From Parvibaculum sp040216885 (GTDB taxonomy: Bacteria; Pseudomonadota; Alphaproteobacteria; Parvibaculales; Parvibaculaceae), in NCBI GenBank assembly GCA_040216885.1, contig JAVJOG010000022.1:124001-188000 (forward strand): 64,000 nt of DNA. Reading direction: 5' to 3'. Shown here piece by piece: positions 24,727-34,203 of this stretch (position 1 is its first letter; every line of letters starts with the position of its first letter). Under the pieces are notes generated by a model. It saw only the letters and a program-made list of their open reading frames with translations, was not told where the DNA came from and ran no database searches. A program made the position numbers and the translations under genes.

Positions 24727-25842
24727 ATGAGCCGGCCCCACGACACACATTTCATGAAAATGGCGCTGACGCTTGCCGAGCGCGGGCTCGGGCAAGTCGC
24801 GCCCAATCCGGCGGTCGGCTGCGTGATCGTGCGGGAGAGTGAGGGCCATCGCATCGTCGGGCGCGGATGGACGCAGGCGGGTGGACGGCCCCATGCCGAG
24901 ACGGAAGCGCTGGCGCGCGCCGGCGCCGAGGCGCGGGGCGCGACGGCCTATGTCAGCCTCGAGCCATGCGCGCATCAGGGCAAGACCGGTCCTTGTGCGC
25001 AGGCGCTGATCGATGCGGGCATCGCGCGCGTCGTCGGCGCGGTGGGCGATCCCAATCCACAGGTCGGCGGACGTGGCTTTGCGATGCTCGAAGCCGCAGG
25101 CGTCGAGGTAACGGAGAATGTCTGCGGCGACGAGGCGCGGCATCTCAATGCGGGTTTCTTTCTGACGATGTCGGAAGCGCGGCCGCTCGTCACGCTGAAG
25201 ATCGCGAGCTCGCTCGACGGGCGCAGTGCGACGCATGAAGGCCAGAGCCAGTGGATCACCGGCGAGCGCGCCCGCAATCGCGGGCATCTGCTGCGCGCGA
25301 CGCATGACGCGATCATGGTGGGCAGTGCAACGGCGGTGGTCGACGATCCGCAACTCACCTGCCGCCTGCCCGGGCTCGGCACCCGGTCGCCCGTGCGGAT
25401 CGTTGCCGACGGACGGCTGCGGCTGCCGCTGACCTCGAAGCTGGTGCGCGATGCGCGCAAGACACCGGTCTGGATTTTGACGCTGCCGCAGGGTGATGAG
25501 GCGCGGCGCAAGGCGTTCGAGGATTGCGGCGTGACGCTGATCGACGTCGCGCCGGGCGAGGGTAGGGTGATGGACATGCGCGATGCGCTCGAGAAAATCG
25601 CGGCGCGCGGCGTAACGCGGCTGCTCGTCGAGGGAGGCGCGCGTCTTGCCGCCTCGCTGATGCGGGCGCGGTTGATCGACCGGATCGAATGGTTCCAGTC
25701 GCCCAAGGTCATTGGCGGCGACGGCTATCCGGCAATCGCCGGGCTCGGCGTCAAGCATGTCGAGAATGCGCCGGTCTTCGCGCTGCGCGAGTTGATCTCG
25801 CTCGGCGAGGACTCGCTCGCCAGCTATGTGCTTCGGAGCTAG
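24727..25842 (+). CDS. ribD: Bifunctional diaminohydroxyphosphoribosylaminopyrimidine deaminase/reductase
   Basis: A 371-residue two-domain enzyme of riboflavin synthesis. The N-terminal deaminase has the zinc site His56-Ala-Glu58, Cys81 and Cys90 (in SLEPCAHQGKTGPC). The C-terminal NADPH-dependent reductase (from about residue 150) has TLKIASSLDGRSATHEGQSQ and RLLVEGGARLAASLM. The ATG at 24727 lies 37 bases after nrdR; the frame remains open upstream inside nrdR but family similarity starts at MSRPHDTHFM. Its product feeds RibH. Confidence 0.96.
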   Translation: MSRPHDTHFMKMALTLAERGLGQVAPNPAVGCVIVRESEGHRIVGRGWTQAGGRPHAETEALARAGAEARGATAYVSLEPCAHQGKTGPCAQALIDAGIARVVGAVGDPNPQVGGRGFAMLEAAGVEVTENVCGDEARHLNAGFFLTMSEARPLVTLKIASSLDGRSATHEGQSQWITGERARNRGHLLRATHDAIMVGSATAVVDDPQLTCRLPGLGTRSPVRIVADGRLRLPLTSKLVRDARKTPVWILTLPQGDEARRKAFEDCGVTLIDVAPGEGRVMDMRDALEKIAARGVTRLLVEGGARLAASLMRARLIDRIEWFQSPKVIGGDGYPAIAGLGVKHVENAPVFALRELISLGEDSLASYVLRS

Positions 25843-25848
25843 TTGTTC

Positions 25849-26478
25849 ATGTTCACGGGTATCGTCACCGATGTCGGCCGCGTTCGCTCGCTTGAGAAGC
25901 GCGGCGACGCGCGCTTCGTTATCGGCACGGACTACGATTCCGGCGGCATCGACATCGGCGCATCCATCGCCTGTTCCGGCTGCTGCCTGACCGTGGTCGA
26001 GAAAGGCCGCGACGCTGACGGCGACTGGTTTGCGGTCGACGTCTCGGCGGAGTCGCTCGATTGCACGACGCTCGGTACATGGCGCGAGGGAACGCGGATC
26101 AATCTCGAACGAGCGCTCAAGGCCGGCGACGAGCTTGGCGGTCATATCGTCAGCGGGCATGTGGACGGCGTGGCGCATATCGTCGACATACGACCGGAGG
26201 GCGCGTCCCGCCGGTTCGTCTTCGAGGCGCCGGAGGAGCTTGGCCGGTTCATCGCGCCCAAGGGGTCCGTCACCCTCGACGGCACTTCATTGACGGTCAA
26301 TGAGGTCGAAGACGTCGCTCCCGCAGGGGCAAACGAGCGCCGGACCCGCTTCGGCATCAATATCATTCCGCACACCCAGGCGGTCACGACCTGGGGGATG
26401 GCGAAAGCCGGCGATCCCGTTAATCTTGAAATCGACATGCTGGCCCGCTATGTGGCTCGCCTGGTTCAGAAGGACTGA
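25849..26478 (+). CDS. ribE: Riboflavin synthase, alpha subunit type
   Basis: A 209-residue enzyme that dismutates two 6,7-dimethyl-8-ribityllumazine molecules into riboflavin and a pyrimidine. It shows the two-fold repeat: MFTGIVTDVGRVRSLEKRG with GASIACSGCCLTVVEKG in the first barrel, and GGHIVSGHVDGVAHI with SLTVNEVEDV in the second. The ATG at 25849 is the natural start, six bases after the ribD stop, with GGAG from the ribD end upstream. Confidence 0.96.
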   Translation: MFTGIVTDVGRVRSLEKRGDARFVIGTDYDSGGIDIGASIACSGCCLTVVEKGRDADGDWFAVDVSAESLDCTTLGTWREGTRINLERALKAGDELGGHIVSGHVDGVAHIVDIRPEGASRRFVFEAPEELGRFIAPKGSVTLDGTSLTVNEVEDVAPAGANERRTRFGINIIPHTQAVTTWGMAKAGDPVNLEIDMLARYVARLVQKD

Positions 26479-26484
26479 GACCCC

Positions 26485-27639
26485 GTGTACAAAGAATATC
26501 TCTCTCCAATCGAGGAAGTCATCGAGGATGCCCGCAACGGCAAGATGTTCATTCTTGTCGATGCGGAGGACCGCGAGAACGAGGGCGACCTCGTTATTCC
26601 GGCGCAGATGTGCACACCCGAGGCCGTCAACTTCATGGCGAAATACGGCCGGGGACTGGTCTGCCTGACGCTGACCAGCGACCGGGCGAAGCAGCTCAAC
26701 CTGCAACTGATGTCTGCGACCAACCAGTCGCGCCACCAGACGGCTTTCACCGTTTCGATCGAAGCCCGCGAAGGCATCTCGACCGGCATCTCGGCGCATG
26801 ACCGGGCCCACACCGTTTCCGTCGCTATCGATCCGACCAAGGGCGCGACCGACATCGTTTCACCGGGGCACGTGTTTCCGCTGGTGGCAAAGGACGGGGG
26901 CGTGCTGGTGCGCGCGGGGCATACGGAATCCGCCGTCGACATCGCGCGTCTGGCGGGCCTTTATCCGGCGGGCGTCATTTGCGAGATCATGAACGACGAC
27001 GGGACGATGGCGCGGCTGCCGGACCTTGTGCAGTTCGCGCAGCTTCACGGGCTGAAGATTGCGACCATCGCCGACCTGATCGCCTATCGCCGCCGTTACG
27101 ACAATTTCATCCATCGCGCGATCGAAACCGAAGTCGAGACAAAGGCCGGCGGCGAATTCAAGCTGATGGTCTATCTCAACACGGTTGAATATGCCGAGCA
27201 CCTGGCGCTGGTGAAGGGCGATATATCGACGCCGGAGCCCGTGCTGGTGCGGATGCACGCCATCAATGTTTTCGACGATATTCTGGGCGCCACCGGGCCG
27301 CGGTCGGACCTGCTCGATCAATCGATGCGGATCATCGATGAGGAAGGCCGCGGCATCATCGTGCTGATCCGGGACACGACCGCGACCGTCGTTTCCGACA
27401 TGTTGCTGCGCAAGGGCGAGGGGGGCGAGCAGGGCATGCCGCGGCGCTTGCGCGAATATGGCGTCGGGGCGCAGATTTTGCTCGATCTCGGCGTCCATGA
27501 CATGGTGCTCTTGTCCGATACCGACCGGAGCATCGTCGGTATCGACGGGTATGGATTGCGGATCGTCGAACAACGGCCTATCACCAAGACGAGCGCCGCC
27601 GATGCGAAGCCCGGGCGAGCCAAGGAGACAACCTCTTGA
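26485..27639 (+). CDS. ribB: 3,4-dihydroxy-2-butanone-4-phosphate synthase fused to a degenerate GTP cyclohydrolase II domain (RibBX type)
   Basis: A 384-residue fusion with a GTG start. Residues 1-205 are a complete RibB domain (LVDAEDRENEGDLVIPAQM; RAGHTESAVDIARLAGLYPA), making the four-carbon unit of riboflavin from ribulose 5-phosphate. Residues 225-375 align with GTP cyclohydrolase II, but the zinc segment is lost: where RibA has three cysteines in the SECLTGD...RCDCG region, residues 258-273 here read HAINVFDDILGATGPR. The GTP-opening activity is therefore very unlikely. This corresponds to the known RibBX variant of proteobacteria. A functional ribA must be elsewhere. Confidence 0.92.
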   Translation: MYKEYLSPIEEVIEDARNGKMFILVDAEDRENEGDLVIPAQMCTPEAVNFMAKYGRGLVCLTLTSDRAKQLNLQLMSATNQSRHQTAFTVSIEAREGISTGISAHDRAHTVSVAIDPTKGATDIVSPGHVFPLVAKDGGVLVRAGHTESAVDIARLAGLYPAGVICEIMNDDGTMARLPDLVQFAQLHGLKIATIADLIAYRRRYDNFIHRAIETEVETKAGGEFKLMVYLNTVEYAEHLALVKGDISTPEPVLVRMHAINVFDDILGATGPRSDLLDQSMRIIDEEGRGIIVLIRDTTATVVSDMLLRKGEGGEQGMPRRLREYGVGAQILLDLGVHDMVLLSDTDRSIVGIDGYGLRIVEQRPITKTSAADAKPGRAKETTS

Positions 27640-28094
27640 CGACAGTCAATGCTCACATTCTGATCGTCGAAGCACGCTTCTACGAAGAACTCGCCGAAGA
27701 ATTGGCGCGTGGCGCCATCGCGGCGATCGAAGCGCGCGGCGCGACGTGGCAGCGCATTGCCGTTCCCGGTGTGCTGGAGATACCCGCAGCGATAATGTAT
27801 GCGATCGACGCCATGAAGCATGGCGCCTTCACCAAGGCCATCGACGGGTTCGTGACGCTCGGCTGCGTCATTCGCGGCGAGACCACGCATTACGACATCG
27901 TTTCGAATGAGTCCGCCCGTGCGCTGATGAATATCGCGGTCGAACGCTCTCTGGCCTTGGGCAACGGCATCCAGACGGTCGAGAACGAGGCGCAAGCCTG
28001 GGCGCGCGCCAAGGTGGACCAGAAAAACAAGGGCGGCGGCGCGGCCAACGCCTGCCTCGACATGATCGCACTCAAGCGCAGCATGGGAGCGTGA
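27636..28094 (+). CDS. ribH: 6,7-dimethyl-8-ribityllumazine synthase
   Basis: A 152-residue lumazine synthase that joins the RibB product to the RibD-derived pyrimidine. The motifs VPGVLEIPAAIMYA, GFVTLGCVIRGETTHYDIVS (phosphate and catalytic His region) and ALGNGIQTVENEAQAWARA are all present. The start is TTG, overlapping the ribB stop by four bases and preceded by AAGGAGA. It ends 18 bases before nusB. Confidence 0.95.
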   Translation: MTTVNAHILIVEARFYEELAEELARGAIAAIEARGATWQRIAVPGVLEIPAAIMYAIDAMKHGAFTKAIDGFVTLGCVIRGETTHYDIVSNESARALMNIAVERSLALGNGIQTVENEAQAWARAKVDQKNKGGGAANACLDMIALKRSMGA

Positions 28095-28112
28095 GCGGTC
28101 GCTCGGGATGAA

Positions 28113-28628
28113 ATGACCTCTGTGCCCGAACAACCAACCTCAGACCAAGGCGTCGATCCGCGAGCGCGAAGCGCAGCGCGTCTCGGCGCCGTGCAGGCGC
28201 TCTACCAGATGGACGTTGCGGGCACGCCGCTTGATGACGCCATTGAGGAATTCACGCAGCACCTGCTTGAGCGGCCGGCCGAGGACGAGGAAATTGCCGA
28301 GGCCGACACGGCACATTTCGACGACATCGTGCGCGGCGTCGTGCGCGAGCAGCGCGAGCTCGACCGCCAGGTCAACGGCGCGCTGGCGAAGGGCTGGGCG
28401 CTGGGACGGCTCGATGCAACGTTGCGCGCCATTTTGCGCGCCGGCGCCTACGAGCTTCGCCGCTGCAAGGACATCCCTGTCAAAGTCGTCATCAACGAGT
28501 ATGTCGACGTGGCGCATGCCTTTTTCGAGGGCGACGAGCCCGGCGTCGTCAACGCCGTGCTCGACCGGCTCGGCCGCGAGATCAGGAGCGGCACGGGAGC
28601 GGATCATGGCGCCGCCGGACAAGGCTGA
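28113..28628 (+). CDS. nusB: Transcription antitermination protein NusB
   Basis: A 171-residue RNA-binding protein acting with NusE (S10) at boxA sites in rRNA antitermination. The N-terminal SAARLGAVQALYQMDVAGTP and the C-terminal ILRAGAYELRRCKDIPVKVV followed by NEYVDVAHAFFEGDEPGVVN are the NusB signature. The reading frame ends inside the beginning of thiL (overlap about 23 bases), so the two are coupled. Confidence 0.95.
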   Translation: MTSVPEQPTSDQGVDPRARSAARLGAVQALYQMDVAGTPLDDAIEEFTQHLLERPAEDEEIAEADTAHFDDIVRGVVREQRELDRQVNGALAKGWALGRLDATLRAILRAGAYELRRCKDIPVKVVINEYVDVAHAFFEGDEPGVVNAVLDRLGREIRSGTGADHGAAGQG

Positions 28629-29607
28629 CACGCCCGACGAATTCGCACTGATTGCGGAACTGTTCGCGCCGCTGGCGGTGTCCGCGCCTGAGGCGCTGGC
28701 GCTCAAGGACGACGCCGCCCTCTATGCCGCGACGCCCGGTTGCGAGACCGTGCTGACCGTCGATGCGATGGTCGAGGGCGTGCATTTTCTTCCCGACGAC
28801 CCGGCCGAAAGCGTGGCACGCAAGCTCATGCGGGTGAACCTTTCGGACCTGGCGGCCAAGGGCGCGACGCCTAAAGGCTATCTCCTGGTGACGGCGTGGC
28901 GGGAGGGGACGCCGCTTGAATGGATGCGCGCCTTTGCGCGCGGGCTCGCCACCGACCAGAAGATTTTCGGGATTGACCTTTGGGGCGGGGACACGGTGCG
29001 GACGCCCGGCCCGGCGAGCTTCACGCTGACCGCCGTCGGCGAAGTCCCGGCCGGACAGATGCTGCGGCGGGGTGGTGCCAGCGCCGGCGAGGGGCTCTAT
29101 GTCACTGGCACGCTGGGCGATGCGGCGCTTGGCCTGACGGTCCTGCAGGGCGGTCTTGAGGGGCTCGGCGCCGCGCACCGGGGCTACCTGGCGGACCGCT
29201 ACCGGCTGCCGGAGCCGAGGGTGGCGGCCGGCGGACGGCTGCGCGAGATTGCGAGCGCGGCGCTCGACGTTTCCGATGGACTGATGGCCGATCTGGGACA
29301 CCTGTGCGCGGTATCCGGGGTCGGGGCGCGAATCGAACTCGAGCGGCTGCCATTGTCCGAGGCCGGGCGTGCCGCGCTGGCGCTCAATGGCGAGCTGATC
29401 GAGGCGATTGCCGGCGGCGGCGACGATTATGAAATCCTGTTCGCCGCGCCGGAGGGCAAGGATGCCGGGATTGCCCGTGTCGCTGCGGAAACCGGGACGC
29501 CAATTGTCCGGATCGGGACCGTTTTGCCTGCGGCCGACGGCATAACTCCGGTCGATGGCACCGGCCGGCCGGTCGCTCTCAAGCATTTGGGATACCGTCA
29601 TTTCTAG
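28606..29607 (+). CDS. thiL: Thiamine-monophosphate kinase
   Basis: A 333-residue ATP-dependent kinase making thiamine diphosphate from thiamine monophosphate. LKDDAALY, VDAMVEGVHFLPDDPAESVA and VNLSDLAAKGATPKGYLLV are the metal/ATP site; DVSDGLMADLGHLCAVSGVG and GGGDDYEILFA are further family motifs. The ATG at 28606 lies within the nusB end. The frame is open much further upstream as an out-of-frame shadow of nusB. Last gene of the glyA-to-thiL run. Confidence 0.94.
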   Translation: MAPPDKADTPDEFALIAELFAPLAVSAPEALALKDDAALYAATPGCETVLTVDAMVEGVHFLPDDPAESVARKLMRVNLSDLAAKGATPKGYLLVTAWREGTPLEWMRAFARGLATDQKIFGIDLWGGDTVRTPGPASFTLTAVGEVPAGQMLRRGGASAGEGLYVTGTLGDAALGLTVLQGGLEGLGAAHRGYLADRYRLPEPRVAAGGRLREIASAALDVSDGLMADLGHLCAVSGVGARIELERLPLSEAGRAALALNGELIEAIAGGGDDYEILFAAPEGKDAGIARVAAETGTPIVRIGTVLPAADGITPVDGTGRPVALKHLGYRHF

Positions 29608-29774
29608 GTCCGGACCCCGGCCGGACGGGCGGTTGCTTTCCCATGCCGTATTTGGCATCTTTCCGCGCGATTTCTGCATTCGGCAGGGGGAGGACTTCCG
29701 GCGCGCCCCGCGCCGGAGGCCGAGTGGAAAATTCCCGCCGGTACAATCCGTCAAGGAAACCTAAGGACAAAACA

Positions 29775-31889
29775 ATGAGCACTGCTTTGTGGGCAATTAT
29801 CGGCTGCGGGCTGCTCGCGCTCGTCTACGGCATCTGGGCTGTACGCTCGGTGCTGGCGATGGATGCGCGCAATGCGCGCATGCAGGAGATCGCAGCGGCG
29901 ATCCAGGAAGGCGCCAGCGCCTATCTCGCGCGCCAGTACACGACCATCGCCGCCGTCGGCGCCGTCATCTTCCTCATCGTCTGGTATCTGCTGACGCTGA
30001 AGGTCGCTGTCGGCTTCCTGGTCGGTGCGACCCTTTCGGGCGCGGCGGGCTATATCGGCATGCTGGTTTCGGTGCGCGCCAATGTGCGCACCACGCAAGC
30101 CTCCAGCGTCAGCCTTGCGGCCGGACTCAACGTCGCCTTCAAGTCGGGCGCGGTGACGGGCATGCTCGTTGCCGGTCTCGCGCTGCTGTCGGTCGCGGTC
30201 TACTACGCCGTGCTGACGGTTCACCTCGGCCTCGACGCGGGCTCGCGCGAAGTCATCGACGCGCTGGTGGCGCTCGGTTTCGGCGCCTCGCTGATCTCGA
30301 TCTTCGCCCGTCTCGGCGGCGGCATCTTCACCAAGGGCGCGGATGTCGGCGGCGATCTCGTCGGCAAGGTCGAAGCCGGTATTCCGGAAGACGATCCGCG
30401 CAACCCGGCGACCATCGCCGACAATGTCGGCGACAATGTCGGCGACTGCGCGGGCATGGCGGCCGACCTCTTTGAAACCTATGCGGTGACGGTCGTCGCC
30501 ACGATGGTTCTGGCTTCGATCTTCTTCGTCGGCGCGGGTCTCGGTAACATGATGCTTTACCCGCTGGCGATCGGCGCGGCCTGCATCGTGACGTCGATCA
30601 TCGGCACGTTCTTCGTGCGGCTCGGCAAGAGCAACAACATCATGGGTGCGCTCTACAAGGGCTTCATCGCTTCGGCGGTGCTGTCGCTGATCGCGCTCTA
30701 TTTCGTGACCGATGCCGTGATCGGCCTCGACACGGCCTACACCGTGGGCGCCAAGAGCTTCACCGGCTTCAGCCTCTATATCTGCGGCATCGCCGGCCTG
30801 ATCGTAACGGGCCTCATCATCTGGATCACCGAGTACTACACCGGCGTCAATTTCCGTCCGGTGAAGTCGGTGGCGGCGGCCTCGACCACCGGTCACGGCA
30901 CCAACGTCATCCAGGGTCTGGCGATTTCGATGGAAGCGACGGCGCTGCCGGCCCTTACCATCGTGGTCGGCATCCTCGTGACCTATGGGCTGGCGGGGCT
31001 CTTCGGCATCGCCATTGCCGTGACGACGATGCTGGCGCTGGCCGGCATGGTGGTCGCGCTCGACGCCTTCGGTCCGGTGACGGACAACGCGGGCGGCATC
31101 GCCGAAATGGCGGACCTGCCGGCCGACGTGCGCAAGACCACCGATGCGCTCGACGCCGTCGGCAACACGACGAAGGCCGTTACCAAGGGCTATGCGATCG
31201 GTTCGGCGGGCCTCGGCGCGCTAGTGCTGTTCGCAGCCTACACGGAAGACCTGAAGTTCTTCGCGGCCAACTCGGAGACCTATGGGTACTTCGCCGGCGT
31301 CAGCCCGGACTTCTCGCTCTCCAACCCCTACGTGGTGATCGGCCTCTTCATCGGCGGCTTGCTGCCTTACCTCTTCGGTTCGATGGGCATGACGGCGGTC
31401 GGCCGCGCGGCGGGCTCCGTCGTCGAGGAAGTGCGGCGTCAGTTCAAGGCCGATCCGGGCATCATGGCGGGCACGTCGAAGCCCGACTATGCGCGTGCCG
31501 TCGACATGCTGACCAAGGCGGCGATCAAGGAAATGATCGTCCCGTCGATGCTTCCGGTGCTTTCGCCGGTCGTGCTGTACTTCATCATCCTTGGCATTGC
31601 CGACAAGTCGGCCGCCTTCTCGGCGGTCGGTGCGATGCTGCTCGGCGTCATCGTTACGGGTCTCTTCGTCGCGATCTCGATGACGTCCGGTGGCGGCGCC
31701 TGGGACAATGCGAAGAAGTACATTGAGGACGGCAACTACGGCGGCAAGGGCTCGGAAGCCCACAAAGCCGCTGTCACAGGCGATACGGTCGGCGATCCCT
31801 ACAAGGATACCGCCGGCCCGGCCGTCAACCCGATGATCAAGATCACCAACATCGTGGCGCTTCTGCTGCTTGCGGTGCTGGCACACTAA
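29775..31889 (+). CDS. hppA: Membrane-bound proton-translocating pyrophosphatase, potassium-independent type
   Basis: A 704-residue protein with about 16 membrane helices coupling pyrophosphate hydrolysis to proton export. The substrate site is visible in DVGGDLVGKVEAGIPEDDPR and NVGDNVGDCAGMAADLFETY, and near the C-terminus in GNYGGKGSEAHKAAVTGDTV. The K+-dependence position reads GNTTKAVTKGYAIG: Lys in place of Ala marks the potassium-independent H+-PPases. The ATG at 29775 has AAGGA upstream. A strong terminator follows. It conserves energy from biosynthetic pyrophosphate. Confidence 0.96.
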   Translation: MSTALWAIIGCGLLALVYGIWAVRSVLAMDARNARMQEIAAAIQEGASAYLARQYTTIAAVGAVIFLIVWYLLTLKVAVGFLVGATLSGAAGYIGMLVSVRANVRTTQASSVSLAAGLNVAFKSGAVTGMLVAGLALLSVAVYYAVLTVHLGLDAGSREVIDALVALGFGASLISIFARLGGGIFTKGADVGGDLVGKVEAGIPEDDPRNPATIADNVGDNVGDCAGMAADLFETYAVTVVATMVLASIFFVGAGLGNMMLYPLAIGAACIVTSIIGTFFVRLGKSNNIMGALYKGFIASAVLSLIALYFVTDAVIGLDTAYTVGAKSFTGFSLYICGIAGLIVTGLIIWITEYYTGVNFRPVKSVAAASTTGHGTNVIQGLAISMEATALPALTIVVGILVTYGLAGLFGIAIAVTTMLALAGMVVALDAFGPVTDNAGGIAEMADLPADVRKTTDALDAVGNTTKAVTKGYAIGSAGLGALVLFAAYTEDLKFFAANSETYGYFAGVSPDFSLSNPYVVIGLFIGGLLPYLFGSMGMTAVGRAAGSVVEEVRRQFKADPGIMAGTSKPDYARAVDMLTKAAIKEMIVPSMLPVLSPVVLYFIILGIADKSAAFSAVGAMLLGVIVTGLFVAISMTSGGGAWDNAKKYIEDGNYGGKGSEAHKAAVTGDTVGDPYKDTAGPAVNPMIKITNIVALLLLAVLAH

Positions 31890-31911
31890 GCCGGCCTCAA
31901 GGCCGAAAAGG

Positions 31912-31946
31912 AAAGGCCCCGAGGGAGATATCCCGCGGGGCCTTTT
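31912..31946 (+). terminator. Rho-independent terminator after hppA
   Basis: A ten-pair stem, AAAGGCCCCG (31912-31921) with CGGGGCCTTT (31936-31945), with a 14-base loop and a run of four T at the 3' side. It lies 22 bases after the hppA stop. Confidence 0.85.
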
Positions 31947-32016
31947 CGTATCGCGGGACGTTTGACCGCCGGACGGAATAGCCTGAGACTGCAGGCGATG
32001 CGACAGGGAGGGGCCG

Positions 32017-33690
32017 GTGCCGGAAGCGACAGTTTTCTATGAAATAGCGGCTCTCCTGATGCTGGCTTCGCTGATCGGGCTGTTGGGCATCTGGTTGCGG
32101 CAGCCGATGATCGTCAGCTTCATCATTGTTGGCATGCTGGCCGGTCCCGCCGGTTTCGACATCGTTCAGTCGACCGACTATCTGGAACTGCTTTCAGAGC
32201 TCGGCGTAACGCTGCTGCTTTTCCTGGTGGGGCTGAAGCTCGATCTCAATCTGGTGCGGACGCTCGGCGTGGTCGCGTTGAACACCGGCGTCGGGCAGAT
32301 TCTCTTCACGTCGGTCGTCGGATTTTTTATCTGTCTCGGCCTCGGCATGTCGCCGATTGCGAGCCTTTATGTCGCGGTGGCGCTCACGTTTTCCAGCACG
32401 ATCATCATCGTCAAACTGCTGTCGGACAAACGCGAACTCGATGCGCTTCACGGCCGGATCGCGCTTGGTTTTCTGATCGTTCAGGACCTTGCGGTCGTGC
32501 TCGCGATGGCCGTTATGTCGGCGCTGACCGCGAGCGCCGCCGAAGAGACCAGTCTTGTCGATGCCGCGTTAGCGCTCGCGGCTGGCGCCGTGCCGCTGAT
32601 CCTGCTCTGGCTGGTCGTCAGCCGCGTTGCGCACCCCATCCTCAGCCGGATGGCCAAGGCGCCCGAATTGCTGATCGTGTTCGCGCTGGGTCTTGCGGCG
32701 GCCTTCGCCGCGCTCGGCGAATATCTCGGCTTCAGCAAGGAGCTTGGCGGGTTGATCGCCGGCGTTGCGCTGGCCTCGACGCCGTTCCGTGAAGCCATCG
32801 GTTCGCGGCTGACGAGCCTGCGCGATTTCCTGCTTGTGTTTTTCTTCATTTCACTCGGCTCGCATCTCGACCTGCGCGTGGTCGGCGATGCAGTCGGCCC
32901 TGCGCTGCTGCTCTCGCTGTTCGTGCTGATCGGCAATCCGCTGATCGTGATGATCATCATGGGGCTGATGGGCTATCGCAAACGGACGGGATTTCTTGCT
33001 GGGCTGACCGTGGCGCAAATCAGCGAATTCTCGCTGATCTTCATTGCCCTGGGGCTCGGCCTCGGCCATTTGAGCGAGGATGCGGTCGGCCTCGTGACGC
33101 TGGTCGGCGTCATCACGATCGGCCTGTCGACCTACATGATCCTCTATTCGCAGCCGCTCTATACGTTCCTCGAACCCTATCTCGGTATTTTCGAGCGCAA
33201 GATCGCGCATCGCGAGGAGAAGATTTCCGACGGTGCGCATGCCGCCCGGTACGACGTCATTCTTTTCGGCCTCGGCCGTTATGGACGTGCGCTGCATGCG
33301 GGTTTCCGGGAACGTGGTCTCAGCGTTCTCGGCGTCGACTTCGATCCCGATGTGATCCGCGACTGGAGCCACGATCGCGCCAATGTCATGTATGGCGATC
33401 TGTTCGACCCGGACATGCACGAGTCGCTGCCGCTTGGCGCGGCGCGATATGTCATCATTGCGGTACCGCCGCACGAGATCGGCATCACGCATCAGGATCC
33501 GCGTGTGGCGCTTGTCGAGGAAATTCGCGGGCGGGGGTTCACCGGGCATATCGCGGCGATTGCGCGCAATGATGCCGACAGTGCGATGCTGAAATCGAAG
33601 GGCGTCGATACGACGCTCCGTCCTTTTTCGGATGCGGCCGAACGGGCTGTTGAAAGGCTCTTCGAGAAACCTGTCGCTGCCGCGGGATAG
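32017..33690 (+). CDS. Monovalent cation:proton antiporter (CPA2/KefB-like) with TrkA-N domain
   Basis: A 557-residue protein. The first 385 residues are a 12-13 helix Na+/H+-exchanger domain (VAVALTFSSTIIIVKLLSDK, GLIAGVALASTPFREAIGSR, LTVAQISEFSLIFIALGLGL). A cytoplasmic Rossmann nucleotide-binding TrkA-N domain starts near residue 410 with DVILFGLGRYGRALHAGF. It is probably a K+/H+ antiporter gated by NAD(H) or another nucleotide. GTG start with GGGAGGGG before it. It converges with bamE, six bases apart. Confidence 0.9.
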   Translation: MPEATVFYEIAALLMLASLIGLLGIWLRQPMIVSFIIVGMLAGPAGFDIVQSTDYLELLSELGVTLLLFLVGLKLDLNLVRTLGVVALNTGVGQILFTSVVGFFICLGLGMSPIASLYVAVALTFSSTIIIVKLLSDKRELDALHGRIALGFLIVQDLAVVLAMAVMSALTASAAEETSLVDAALALAAGAVPLILLWLVVSRVAHPILSRMAKAPELLIVFALGLAAAFAALGEYLGFSKELGGLIAGVALASTPFREAIGSRLTSLRDFLLVFFFISLGSHLDLRVVGDAVGPALLLSLFVLIGNPLIVMIIMGLMGYRKRTGFLAGLTVAQISEFSLIFIALGLGLGHLSEDAVGLVTLVGVITIGLSTYMILYSQPLYTFLEPYLGIFERKIAHREEKISDGAHAARYDVILFGLGRYGRALHAGFRERGLSVLGVDFDPDVIRDWSHDRANVMYGDLFDPDMHESLPLGAARYVIIAVPPHEIGITHQDPRVALVEEIRGRGFTGHIAAIARNDADSAMLKSKGVDTTLRPFSDAAERAVERLFEKPVAAAG

Positions 33691-33696
33691 CTCGGG

Positions 33697-34203
33697 TTAT
33701 CTGCGGGTGGGGTTGCCGGTTCCGGTGGAGGGGATGCCGGCACCCGGTGCGTTGTAACGGCCGAGATTGCCGAAGAGCTGGCCGAGGATCGTCAGTTCCT
33801 TGCCACGGGTCGGTGTCGTGCGGTCGACAAAATTGACGATCTGTCCGTCTTCGAGGCCGTAATAGGCGATTTCCTGCACGACGTCGGTCTTTTCGAAATA
33901 GAACGCTGCGATGGCACGATCGATTTCCTGCGGACGATAGAACGTGTAGGTTTCGAACTTGCTCGAGATGTAGTACCAGGCCTCGCCGTCGACAGTTGAG
34001 GTTGTCGAGGGCGATCCCATGATCGTACGGACCTGCTCCTTGCTCGTGACGCCGGCCTCGATCTTCGTCAGATCTTTGGGATCGAATATGTAACCCCGTT
34101 CTTCCACGAGCGGCGAACAGGCGGCCAATACCGCACCCGCCATTGCAAGGCAGGCGGCGGTCAGTATCGACCGGGTGGTTCGGCGCAAACGCGGCGGCAT
34201 CAT
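33697..34203 (-). CDS. bamE: Outer membrane protein assembly factor BamE
   Basis: A 168-residue lipoprotein: signal peptide with lipobox VLAACS (Cys29), then a SmpA/OmlA fold (IEAGVTSKEQVRTIMGSPST, WYYISSKFETYTFYRPQEID). It is a peripheral subunit of the BAM complex that inserts beta-barrels into the outer membrane. The tail (from about residue 135) is Gly/Pro/Thr-rich. Divergently transcribed from the chaperone gene, with 114 bases between. Confidence 0.93.
   Translation of the reverse strand: MMPPRLRRTTRSILTAACLAMAGAVLAACSPLVEERGYIFDPKDLTKIEAGVTSKEQVRTIMGSPSTTSTVDGEAWYYISSKFETYTFYRPQEIDRAIAAFYFEKTDVVQEIAYYGLEDGQIVNFVDRTTPTRGKELTILGQLFGNLGRYNAPGAGIPSTGTGNPTRR

Noticed and set aside
25843..26484. 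An FMN riboswitch before the riboflavin genes
   Set aside because: Genes are packed with gaps of 0-40 bases; there is no room for the RFN element and none is seen before ribD.
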